From assembly GCA_013002405.1 (NCBI GenBank), contig JABDKA010000043.1:1-33733 (forward strand): DNA of 33,733 bases, in the 5' to 3' direction. The translations under genes and the position numbers were made by a program. The notes beneath the pieces were generated by a model. It was not told the DNA's origin. It ran no database searches and saw only the letters and a program-made list of their open reading frames with translations. The DNA comes from Sulfitobacter sp. Its GTDB lineage: Bacteria > Pseudomonadota > Alphaproteobacteria > Rhodobacterales > Rhodobacteraceae. How positions within the stretch are numbered: position 1 is the stretch's first letter; every line of letters begins with the position of its first letter. Positions 7,623 through 14,842 of the stretch are shown piece after piece.

Positions 7623-8389
7623 CAACCGTCGATCTGAATGCCGACATGGGCGAAAGCTTTGCCGCCTGGACCATGGGCGACGATGCCGCCCTACTCAACA
7701 TCGTTACCTCCGCCAACATCGCCTGCGGCGGTCACGCGGGCGACCCGGACGTTTTGGCCGCCACCCTTCGATTGGCCCACAAAAATGGCGTCGGCATTGG
7801 CGCGCACCCGGGCTTCATGGATATCGCGGGCTTTGGGCGCAACCGCATGTCCGTACCCCGCGCCACGCTGCAGAACCAGGTCCGCTATCAGGTCGCCGCC
7901 CACGTCGGCATGGCCCGCGCTGTGGGGGCCGAGGTGCGGCATCTGAAGCTGCACGGGGCCATGGCCAACATGGCCTCGGAAGACGAGCAGATGGCCCGCG
8001 ATCTTTACGAGGCCGCACTCTCTGTCGCGCCCGATCTCATCGTCATGGTCCTTGCCGCCACCGCCCAGCAGCGGGCGGTCGAAAGTCTCGGCTGCGCCTG
8101 GGCCGGAGAGATCTTCGCCGACCGCGCTTACAACGATGATGCGACCCTCGTGGACCGGTCGCTCCCCGGTGCGGTGATCCACGACGCGGCGCTTGCGGGC
8201 AAGCGCATGGTCGAAATGGTCCAGGCCGGTGCCATCATCACCGAAAGCGGCAAGCACATTCCGACGCGCATCGACACCATCTGCCTGCACGGCGACACCC
8301 CCGAAGCGGTGGAGATTGCCGCCGCCGTCCGAAGGGAATTGGAAGCCGCTGAAATCACCCTCAATGTTTTCGAAGGGCACCGCAGCTAA
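7619..8389 (+). CDS. pxpA: 5-oxoprolinase subunit PxpA (LamB/YcsF family), divergent form
   Basis: A 256-residue LamB/YcsF protein of normal length. Recognisable blocks are VDLNADMGESF (residues 4-14), SANIACGGHAGD (about 31-42), GIGAHPGF (about 60-67), HLKLHGAMANM (about 117-127), FADRAYNDDATLVDRSLPGA and CLHGDTPEAV. The family catalyses the hydrolytic step of 5-oxoproline cleavage with PxpBC. Compared with the E. coli sequence as I remember it (CGFHAGD, VKPHGMLYN), this one has CGGHAGD and LKLHGAMAN, so a Phe, a Pro and a Tyr around the active site are changed. It remains a clear family member, but its true substrate could be a pyroglutamate relative. It is the last gene of the plus-strand operon; a convergent aminotransferase follows after 119 nt. 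Confidence 0.88.
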   Translation: MTTVDLNADMGESFAAWTMGDDAALLNIVTSANIACGGHAGDPDVLAATLRLAHKNGVGIGAHPGFMDIAGFGRNRMSVPRATLQNQVRYQVAAHVGMARAVGAEVRHLKLHGAMANMASEDEQMARDLYEAALSVAPDLIVMVLAATAQQRAVESLGCAWAGEIFADRAYNDDATLVDRSLPGAVIHDAALAGKRMVEMVQAGAIITESGKHIPTRIDTICLHGDTPEAVEIAAAVRRELEAAEITLNVFEGHRS

Positions 8390-8508
8390 GGTCCCGTTCC
8401 TCCTTCATCTTCCCGGATGAACCTCTGGCGGGTCGCCGAAGGGGCGCCTTTGGTGCAAGCACAATCGGCGTCAGGCCGGGCGCCGGTCATCGGAAACCAA
8501 GTGACCCG

Positions 8509-9672
8509 CTAAAGCCCATTGAAGAACTGCGCCACCCGGTCCATCGCCTCAGTCAGGACTTCCACCTCTGCACACCCGAAACAGACCCGCAGATGCCCCT
8601 CGCCTGCGGCACCGTAGAAACTGCCCGCCTCCACCACGACCCCCGTCTCTGCCAATAGCCGGTCTGCACAGTCCTGCGCTGACAGCCCCGTGGCGGAGAT
8701 ATCCGGAAAGGCATAGATCGTCCCTTCCGGCAGTGCACAGCGCACCCCGGGCATCTGGTTCAACCGCCCAACCACAAGATCCCGCCGGGTCCTGTCGCGC
8801 GAAACCATACCTTCCAGTACGGAAGGATCCCCCTGCAGCGCCGCCAATGCCCCGTGCTGTACAAAGGTGTTCACATGCGTCACCTCGTTCGTGTGGATCT
8901 TCATGCAAGGCCCGATCAGCTCCGCATCCGCTGCGATATAGCCCAACCGCCAGCCATCCATCGCGTAGGCCTTCGTAAAGGCGAACATCGTGATCGTCCG
9001 CTCCCGCATCCCCGGCAGGGAAGCGATGGAGATGTGCTCTGCCCCATCGTAGGTGATTTCCTCATAGACCTCGTCCGAGAATACCAACAGGTCATGCGCA
9101 CGGGCGATTTCCGCCAGGACCTCAAGTTCTTCGCGGGTAAAGACCCGGCCCGTCGGATTGCAGGGGTTGATCAGCGCGATGGCCTTGGTGGCAGGGGTGA
9201 TCACCGGTTCAATCAGGTCCCTGTTGATGGTGAAGTTGTTCGCGGCATCCAGCGGCGCAATGGTCACGCTGGCCCCCGCCAGTTCCGCCTTGCCGATGTG
9301 CTGCGGGTAATAGGGGGCCAGCAGCAGGCATTCGTCGCCCACCCCAAGGAACGCCATGAAGGCCGCGAAGGAGGCCTGGGTCAGGCCGTTTGTTACGATC
9401 ACCTCATCGGCTGAAAGATCCAGGCCATTCTGCCGCTGCAGCTTCTGCGCAATCGCCGCGCGCAGGTGGGGCAGCCCCTGCAGATCCGAATAGTGGACCG
9501 CGCCCGCACGTAAGGCGGTGATAGTGGCCTCCTTGATGTGCTGCGGCGTATCCTCCACCGGCATCCCAAGCTCCAGATGGATCAGATCCCCATCCATCCC
9601 CACCGCCTTGGCAAACATGCCGAAATTCTTGGGCGAGGTGTCGGTGATACGGGCAGCGGGGCGGATGGGCAT
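8509..9672 (-). CDS. PLP-dependent aminotransferase, class I/II
   Basis: A 387-residue fold-type I aminotransferase of full length. Features in order: HYSDLQGLPHLRAAIA (about residues 80-95), NPCNPTGRVF near 168, SDEVYEE near 198, FAFTKAYAMDGWRLGY near 230 with the PLP-binding lysine in FTKAYA, and RVCFGC near the C-terminus as the carboxylate-binding arginine. It transfers an amino group between an amino acid and a 2-oxo acid; the substrate cannot be read from sequence. The start at 9672 has AAGGAAG upstream. It is divergent from an SDR gene over a 93-nt gap with a palindrome. It could supply the transaminase step for a neighbouring pathway, but no link is proven. Confidence 0.9.
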   Translation of the reverse strand: MPIRPAARITDTSPKNFGMFAKAVGMDGDLIHLELGMPVEDTPQHIKEATITALRAGAVHYSDLQGLPHLRAAIAQKLQRQNGLDLSADEVIVTNGLTQASFAAFMAFLGVGDECLLLAPYYPQHIGKAELAGASVTIAPLDAANNFTINRDLIEPVITPATKAIALINPCNPTGRVFTREELEVLAEIARAHDLLVFSDEVYEEITYDGAEHISIASLPGMRERTITMFAFTKAYAMDGWRLGYIAADAELIGPCMKIHTNEVTHVNTFVQHGALAALQGDPSVLEGMVSRDRTRRDLVVGRLNQMPGVRCALPEGTIYAFPDISATGLSAQDCADRLLAETGVVVEAGSFYGAAGEGHLRVCFGCAEVEVLTEAMDRVAQFFNGL

Positions 9673-9702
9673 GAAGCTTCCTTGCGTCGAAAATTACGTG
9701 CG

Positions 9703-9714
9703 TTTACATGTAAA
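9703..9714. promoter_or_regulatory. Palindromic operator candidate TTTACATGTAAA
   Basis: A perfect 12-bp palindrome sits centrally in the 93-nt gap between the divergent aminotransferase and SDR genes. It is AT-rich, and no coding frame explains it. Its symmetry and position suggest a dimeric regulator controlling both genes. No regulator gene lies directly adjacent, so the protein is unknown. Confidence 0.45.
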
Positions 9715-9765
9715 TTCTGGATAACGTGGCGCCTTTGGAAAGACCACAGCGAATGGGAGTGGGTT

Positions 9766-10488
9766 ATGAGCAAAGTTGCAGTGGTGACCGGAGCTGCGGG
9801 CGGCATGGGCCGGGCGATCGTGGACCGACTGATAGCGGACGGGTGTCACGTAGTGGGGCTGGACCTTGACGCGGAAGGCCTGGAAGAGATGACGCGCGAG
9901 GGGTTCGAGGGGATTGCCACCGATCTTACCGATCTGGCTTCCATCACCGCCGCCTTCGACCGGATCAAGGCAGCGCATGGCGGCGTCGATGTCCTGGTGA
10001 ATAACGCGGGCACCTGCTTCATGTCCGAATTCCCCGACATTCCGGAGGCGGAGTTCGAAAAGCAGATGGCGCTCAACTTCTCGGGCGCCTTCCACTGCTG
10101 CCAGGCGGCGATCAAGCTAATGACGGGCCGCGAGGGCGTGCGCAAGATCGTGAACATCTCCTCGAACGGGGCCTACAACTTCGACGCTTTCGACCCACCC
10201 CACTACCGTGCCTCGAAAGCGGCACTCGACACCCTGACCAAGGACCTCGCCCGCCGCTACGCCCGCGCCAAGATCGCGGTGAATTCCATTGCGCCAGCCA
10301 TGACCGAAACGCCACTTTTCGGTGTGGTGAGCGAGGAGGTGCTGGAAAAGGCCATTGCGCAGATGCCGCATGGCCGCGCCATGCAGCCTTCGGAGATTGC
10401 AGCTTGGGTTGGATTTCTGGTCTCATCCGCCGGGGACGTGTCCAGCGGGAACGTGATCATCCTGAATCAGGGTCGTGACGTGCGCTAA
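9766..10488 (+). CDS. SDR-family oxidoreductase
   Basis: A 240-residue classical short-chain dehydrogenase. The NAD(P)-binding motif TGAAGGMG is at residues 8-15, NNAG near 84, the catalytic Ser in ISSNGAY near 136, and the YRASK pair near 148-152. Asp in GLDLDAE, at the end of the second strand, favours NAD over NADP. An open frame extends upstream, but ATG 9766 follows GGAGTGGG and begins exactly at the Rossmann strand, so it is chosen. SDRs of this size oxidise alcohols or reduce ketones; the substrate is unknown. It is divergent from the class I aminotransferase and convergent with the MBL-fold gene. Confidence 0.9.
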   Translation: MSKVAVVTGAAGGMGRAIVDRLIADGCHVVGLDLDAEGLEEMTREGFEGIATDLTDLASITAAFDRIKAAHGGVDVLVNNAGTCFMSEFPDIPEAEFEKQMALNFSGAFHCCQAAIKLMTGREGVRKIVNISSNGAYNFDAFDPPHYRASKAALDTLTKDLARRYARAKIAVNSIAPAMTETPLFGVVSEEVLEKAIAQMPHGRAMQPSEIAAWVGFLVSSAGDVSSGNVIILNQGRDVR

Positions 10489-10506
10489 GGGTCTGAGGGC
10501 CACGTT

Positions 10507-10549
10507 CCGGACGTCTGCAAAAGTCCGGTTCATTTCCTTGCAGGGAAAT
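10507..10549. terminator. Possible weak bidirectional terminator (two small hairpins)
   Basis: Two inverted repeats fill the 63-nt gap between the convergent SDR and MBL genes: CCGGAC (10507-10512) with GTCCGG (10523-10528), and ATTTCC (10532-10537) with GGAAAT (10544-10549). Both stems are only 6 bp and lack strong T-runs, so termination is plausible from position but weakly supported. Confidence 0.3.
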
Positions 10550-10551
10550 AG

Positions 10552-11310
10552 TCACTCAAACCATTCAGGCGCCTTCTTCAAGGCCGGCCACTGCTCCGGC
10601 GAATGACCGAAGATCACCAGCGCCTCTCGCGCTGACGCCAGCTTCATCAACCGGTCGCCGTGGTGAATTGCCAGTTCTTCATCCCAAGACCCCGCGAACT
10701 TCTCATCAATCTCCGAAGCCCGGCTGATCGCGTCCGAAGTCAGCAGAACCCAGCCCGTTTCCGGCAGACGCACCATGAACGCCAACTGCCCCGGCGCGTG
10801 GCCCGGACAGTGCAGCACTTCGAATCCCTCACCAATCTCGCAATCCTCGTCCACCAGCACATAATCACGATCCGGCCATTCCATCACCTGCTTGCCAGAC
10901 CAGTACAGCGGCCTTGGCAAGGCGCGTTCGGCGGCTGAGATAAGGATCGGGGCCTGCGGATAGCCGCCCATGTCGCCCAGGTGGTCAATGTGTGTATGGC
11001 TCTGGATCATCAGTGTGACATCGGACTTCTTCAGCCCCAGCTTGGCCAGCTGCGGCCCCGGCATATTCTCCGCCGTAACCGACAGCACCCGACCGAAGGA
11101 CTCCAGCTCATCCTCCGCCGTCGCCGCATCTGCATTCACCGCGTATTTCTCGGGAAAGCCGGTGTCGATCAGCACCACCTCATGCGCATCCGTCTCCACT
11201 ACGAAGCCGCAGATGCCGATCGTGCGCGGGCCTGCGTGGACCTCGAATAGGCCGTAGTCGAGCACGGCCAGCCGCTTCGGTTTTCCCTTGAGCCTGACTT
11301 GACTTTCCAA
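10552..11310 (-). CDS. MBL-fold metallo-hydrolase, N-acyl-homoserine-lactonase-like
   Basis: A 252-residue metallo-beta-lactamase-fold protein. The zinc motif HTHIDHLGD (an HxHxDH site) lies near residue 102, with a later metal-binding histidine in LHCPGHAPGQL, an aspartate in LLTSDAI and a C-terminal histidine in IFGHSPEQW. The N-terminal pattern LAVLDYGLFEVHAG resembles quorum-quenching lactonases and their non-quorum relatives. The open frame extends to 11421 but overlaps the next gene. I choose TTG at 11310 because GGAGGGGG lies about 7 nt upstream and no ATG is available. It could hydrolyse a lactone or thioester; whether it acts on acyl-homoserine lactones cannot be told here. Confidence 0.78.
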   Translation of the reverse strand: MESQVRLKGKPKRLAVLDYGLFEVHAGPRTIGICGFVVETDAHEVVLIDTGFPEKYAVNADAATAEDELESFGRVLSVTAENMPGPQLAKLGLKKSDVTLMIQSHTHIDHLGDMGGYPQAPILISAAERALPRPLYWSGKQVMEWPDRDYVLVDEDCEIGEGFEVLHCPGHAPGQLAFMVRLPETGWVLLTSDAISRASEIDEKFAGSWDEELAIHHGDRLMKLASAREALVIFGHSPEQWPALKKAPEWFE

Positions 11311-11353
11311 CCTGCACCCCCTCCGCTGGCAGCGACTAAGCGACGGGGCGGGA

Positions 11354-12481
11354 ATGAAAGTCAAGATACACACACTCTTCCAATATCTGCTTGAAACGAC
11401 CGATGCCGCGCCCGAGGCCATCGTCGGTTTCTCCCTCTCCGGCTCTCCGAAACTGGGTGATTATCTCCCCGACCTGGATCCAGACCAGTCGCTTGACTGG
11501 AATAACCGGGATTTTCGCGGCCTGCCCGAATTGCGCGCGCACGTTCTTGCGCAGGCGGGGCTGACAGGGACCTGTGCGCTTGAGGATGTATTGATCACGG
11601 CCGGGGCGGCGGAGGCGAATTACCTTGCAATCATGCAGCTTCTTCAACCGGGTGATGAGATCATCATCGAAACCCCCGGCTGGCCACAGGCGGAGGTTCT
11701 GGCCAAGGCCATCGGGGCGCGGATCGTCAAGGTCACGCGGCGCGAAGAGGAGCGCTGGCGCCTGCCTCTCGACCAGCTGGCCGAGGCGGTGACGGACAAG
11801 ACCAAGATGATCTTCCTCACGAACCCCAACAATCCCACCGGCGATCTGCTGAGTGCGGATGAAGTTCAGGAGCTGGTGCGCATCGCGGACCGTGTCGGTG
11901 CATGGCTGCTGGTGGATGAGGTCTACGCCGGCCTTGAATGGGACGGTCCCCGCGCCCCTGCCGTCGCGGGCCTATACCAACGCGGCATTACCACCGGTTC
12001 AGTCAGCAAGGCGCTGGGGCTTCAGGGGCTCCGCACCGGCTGGCTCATCTGCCCCGATCCCGGCCTCGTGATGGATGCGGTGATCCTGCGCGAGAACTCC
12101 TCGGAAATCATGAACATCATGGGTGAGGTTATTGCCGAAGTCGCGCTCCGCCCGGACCGCTTCGGCACCGCCATCAAAAAGGCACGGCGCGACGGGGCCG
12201 CGAACCTTGCGAAGATGGACGCGTGGGTCAGTGCACAGGAGGGCCTTAGCTGGGTGGCCCCCCGCGCGGGCCTTATCGGGCTGGGCCGCTTGCCGGAAGG
12301 GATCGACAGCGACGCTTTCGCGCGGCACCTTCTGGCAGAGCCCTACCGAACGTTCCTTCTGCCCGGCAGCGCCTATGGTCAACCGAACCACATCCGCCTT
12401 GGCGTCGGCGGCGGGGCCGGGGTGAACCTGATGGAGGGCCTCAACCGACTGTCGCAGGCGCTCAAGGATTGGCCCGGTTAG
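11354..12481 (+). CDS. PLP-dependent aminotransferase, class I/II
   Basis: A 375-residue fold-type I PLP enzyme, unlike the other aminotransferase in the window in detail. Features: FSLSGSPKLGDYLP near residue 26, NPNNPTGDLL near 157, VDEVYAGLEWDGP near 189, and the PLP lysine in GSVSKALGLQGLRTGW near 220. RLGVGGGAG near the end holds the carboxylate-binding arginine. The start ATG at 11354 follows GGGGCGGGA. It is divergent from the MBL-fold gene with only 43 nt between start codons, so promoters must overlap coding sequence. An amidohydrolase starts 9 nt downstream, suggesting a two-gene unit. Specific substrate unknown; members resembling this often act on unusual or beta-substituted amino acids. 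Confidence 0.88.
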   Translation: MKVKIHTLFQYLLETTDAAPEAIVGFSLSGSPKLGDYLPDLDPDQSLDWNNRDFRGLPELRAHVLAQAGLTGTCALEDVLITAGAAEANYLAIMQLLQPGDEIIIETPGWPQAEVLAKAIGARIVKVTRREEERWRLPLDQLAEAVTDKTKMIFLTNPNNPTGDLLSADEVQELVRIADRVGAWLLVDEVYAGLEWDGPRAPAVAGLYQRGITTGSVSKALGLQGLRTGWLICPDPGLVMDAVILRENSSEIMNIMGEVIAEVALRPDRFGTAIKKARRDGAANLAKMDAWVSAQEGLSWVAPRAGLIGLGRLPEGIDSDAFARHLLAEPYRTFLLPGSAYGQPNHIRLGVGGGAGVNLMEGLNRLSQALKDWPG

Positions 12482-12490
12482 GAGCAGAAT

Positions 12491-13381
12491 ATGAAGATCA
12501 TCGACGGACACCACCACCTCTGGGCACCGCAATCGCCCGATCTCGATGTGGGTTACGTCTGGCTGAAGGAGATTGGCGTGCGCCGTCCCTTCGGGGACCC
12601 GACGCCGATCCAGCGGGACTATCTGCTGGAAGAACTCCGGGGCGAGCAGGCGGCGCATCCCCTTGTTGGCTCCGTCCACCTGCAATGTGACCCGCGTATC
12701 CCTGACCCCGTGGCCGAAACTGCCTTCGTCCAGCGGATTAGCGATGCTGCAGAATTCCCGATCATGCTCGTGGGCTACGCAAACCTCGCTCAGGATGACT
12801 GCGCGCAAATATTGGATCGTCATGCGGCCCACCCGAATTTTCGCGGGATCCGGCAGATCCTTTCCCATCTGCCGGATCACCCCGAAATAAGCTTTGTCAC
12901 CGAAAACCTGCTGGAGGACCTCGCCTGGCGCGCCAACTTCGCGCAACTGGGCGAAAGGGGTTTGAGTTTTGATTTGATGCTCTATCCAGAACAGATGACC
13001 ACTGCCGCCGATTTCCTGGCGCAGCACCCCGATATTCCGGTGGTCCTTGAACACCTCGGCTCGCCCTGGGATCTCTCACGTGACGGGATGGCGCGGTGGC
13101 GCGACGGGATGGAGTGTCTTGCCGCCCTCCCCCACGTCAGCGCCAAGCTGTCGGGTTATGCCATGTATTTCGGCAGTGCGCTGGGCGATCAGGCGCGCGT
13201 GGTCACGCAAGGGATCTTGGAGATTTTCGGGCCAGAGCGGGTCATCTTCGGCAGCAACTTTCCGGTAGACCTGCTGCACCTAACCTACGCTGATATGCTG
13301 GATTTCCTGATGGCCGAGGTGCCCGCAGAGCATCACCAGGCGATCTTTCATGACAATGCGCGGGAATTCTACCGGTTCTGA
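12491..13381 (+). CDS. Amidohydrolase family (TIM-barrel, 2-pyrone-4,6-dicarboxylate-hydrolase-like)
   Basis: A 296-residue metal-dependent hydrolase of the amidohydrolase_2 type. It starts with the metal motif IDGHHHLW (residues 4-11), has VVLEHLGSPWD near residue 181 with a conserved histidine, and ends with FGSNFPVD near 253, whose Asp is the usual catalytic residue. The family includes lactonases and decarboxylase-like enzymes acting on sugar lactones or aromatic ring-cleavage products. It is 9 nt downstream of an aminotransferase and probably cotranscribed. Length is normal and nothing appears broken. Function beyond hydrolase family is not determined. After it comes an AT-rich control region for the pyrimidine genes. 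Confidence 0.85.
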   Translation: MKIIDGHHHLWAPQSPDLDVGYVWLKEIGVRRPFGDPTPIQRDYLLEELRGEQAAHPLVGSVHLQCDPRIPDPVAETAFVQRISDAAEFPIMLVGYANLAQDDCAQILDRHAAHPNFRGIRQILSHLPDHPEISFVTENLLEDLAWRANFAQLGERGLSFDLMLYPEQMTTAADFLAQHPDIPVVLEHLGSPWDLSRDGMARWRDGMECLAALPHVSAKLSGYAMYFGSALGDQARVVTQGILEIFGPERVIFGSNFPVDLLHLTYADMLDFLMAEVPAEHHQAIFHDNAREFYRF

Positions 13382-13418
13382 GCCCTGCTGCCTCTTTTTC
13401 GGTCGTGAGCCTGGAACG

Positions 13419-13470
13419 GGTAAGAATTTTATCACCCGGAAAAATTTTACCTTTTGATAAAATAAAATTT
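13419..13470 (+). promoter_or_regulatory. AT-rich promoter/operator region of the preT operon
   Basis: The 129-nt gap before preT contains a conspicuous AT-rich block. ATTTTATCA (13426-13434) is the exact reverse complement of TGATAAAAT (13455-13463), giving 9-bp arms about 29 bp centre to centre. A nested imperfect pair, GGTAAGAATTTT and AAAATTTTACC, lies within it. TAAAAT hexamers at 13458 and 13463 could serve as -10 elements, but no clear -35 matches. I infer promoter plus regulator site for preT-glycosylase-preA. It does not resemble the GGTCAA palindrome upstream of the hydrolase operon. Confidence 0.5.
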
Positions 13471-13510
13471 CGTGCCATGGTGGACCCCAGACCAGAGCGA
13501 GGACACCGCC

Positions 13511-14842
13511 ATGACCAACCCATTGACCCCGGGCATCGCGCCCGGTCGCCTGAGCGCCGAGGCACTGGCCGAGAATTTTGCGGACCTGCACGCGCCGCTT
13601 GAACCACACGAGGCCGCCGTCGCCGCCGACCGCTGCTATTTCTGCCACGACGCGCCCTGTGTCACGGCCTGCCCGACGGACATAGACATCCCGCTTTTCA
13701 TCCGCCAGATCAGCACCGGGACGCCTGAGGCTGCCGCCAGGACAATCTTTGACATGAACATCCTCGGCGGCATGTGCGCCCGAGTCTGCCCGACGGAAGA
13801 CCTCTGTGAGCAGGCCTGCGTCCGGGAAACGGCGGAAGGCAAGCCGGTCGAGATCGGGCGCCTGCAGCGCTACGCCACGGATACGGTCATGGCCAAGGGC
13901 GACCACCCATTTACCCGCGCCAAGGCGACGGGCAAGCGCGTTGCCGTCGTGGGCGCGGGGCCAGCTGGCCTCGCTTGCGCGCACCGTCTGGCGATGCTGG
14001 GCCACGATGTGACCATCTATGACGCCATGCCAAAAGCAGGCGGTCTCAACGAATATGGCATCGCCGCCTACAAATCGACGGAGGATTTCGCCGCCCGCGA
14101 GGTCGATTGGCTTTGCCAGATCGGCGGTATCGCCATCGAAAACGGCAAGGCGCTGGGCCGCGACCTTGAACTGGACGCCCTCTGCAATGAATTTGACGCT
14201 GTCTTCCTTGCCGTGGGCCTTGGCGGTGTGAACGCACTGGGTGTCGCAGGCGATGACGTCGGCGGGGTCGAAGATGCCGTCGCCTTCATCAAGGAACTGC
14301 GTCAGTCGCCCGATCTGGCCGCCCTGCCCGTGGGCCGCAACGTTGTCGTCATCGGCGGCGGCATGACGGCAGTGGATGCCGCTGTGCAGTCCAAGCTGCT
14401 GGGGGCCGAACAGGTCACCATCGCCTACCGCCGCGATCGCAAGGCGATGAGCGCGAGCCGCTACGAACAGGACCTTGCCGCTTCTCATGGTGTGAAGCTG
14501 ATGTTCAACGTGATGCCGAAGGCCGTGCAAGGCAATGGCAGCGCGGCGGAGATCGAGTTGGAGTATACAACGACCGAAGACGGAAAACTCAAAGGCACAG
14601 GTGAAACCGTACGCTTGCCCGCCGATCAGGTCTTCCGCGCCATCGGCCAGACTTTGAACACCGATGCTGGGCTTGAGATCAAGGACCGCAAGATCGCTGT
14701 GACCGGGCCGGGCCGCACCAGCCGCGATATGGTCTGGGCAGGCGGAGACTGCGCTACGGGCGGCGATGATCTGACCGTCACGGCGGTGGCCGAAGGGCGC
14801 GATGCCGCCATGGACATCCATGCCAGGCTGACGGGCGGCTGA
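13511..14842 (+). CDS. preT: Dihydropyrimidine dehydrogenase, NAD-binding subunit PreT
   Basis: A 443-residue GltD-like flavoprotein. The N-terminal [4Fe-4S] region shows Cys42, Cys45, Cys50, Cys54 and Cys89, Cys93, Cys99, Cys103. Then come the FAD motif VVGAGPAGLACAHRL (about residues 146-160) and a second nucleotide motif VVVIGGGMTAVDAAV near 288. It takes electrons from NAD(P)H and passes them to PreA, which reduces uracil or thymine to the 5,6-dihydro form, the first step of reductive pyrimidine degradation. ATG 13511 is preferred over an in-frame upstream start because homologues begin here. Its TGA overlaps the next ATG by one base (TGATG), so the glycosylase gene is translationally linked. 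Confidence 0.93.
   Translation: MTNPLTPGIAPGRLSAEALAENFADLHAPLEPHEAAVAADRCYFCHDAPCVTACPTDIDIPLFIRQISTGTPEAAARTIFDMNILGGMCARVCPTEDLCEQACVRETAEGKPVEIGRLQRYATDTVMAKGDHPFTRAKATGKRVAVVGAGPAGLACAHRLAMLGHDVTIYDAMPKAGGLNEYGIAAYKSTEDFAAREVDWLCQIGGIAIENGKALGRDLELDALCNEFDAVFLAVGLGGVNALGVAGDDVGGVEDAVAFIKELRQSPDLAALPVGRNVVVIGGGMTAVDAAVQSKLLGAEQVTIAYRRDRKAMSASRYEQDLAASHGVKLMFNVMPKAVQGNGSAAEIELEYTTTEDGKLKGTGETVRLPADQVFRAIGQTLNTDAGLEIKDRKIAVTGPGRTSRDMVWAGGDCATGGDDLTVTAVAEGRDAAMDIHARLTGG

Noticed and set aside
6285-7625. A 446-residue open frame on the minus strand opposite pxpB/pxpC.
   Set aside because: It spans two real genes with family motifs and ATGA coupling; it is a GC-driven antisense shadow.
8390-8508. 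Possible terminator between convergent pxpA and aminotransferase genes (CGGCG 8466-8470 with CGCCG 8481-8485).
   Set aside because: Stem of about 5 bp, 10-nt loop and no T-run; not above background for this GC content.
10552-11421. Longer 289-residue version of the MBL-fold protein starting at 11421.
   Set aside because: The extra N-terminus overlaps the divergent aminotransferase start and is unlike the family; TTG 11310 has a strong ribosome site.
13280-14821. A 513-residue open frame on the minus strand opposite preT.
   Set aside because: The plus frame encodes an unmistakable PreT with iron-sulfur and FAD motifs; the antisense frame is open only because of high GC and third-position bias, and its protein has no recognisable motif.
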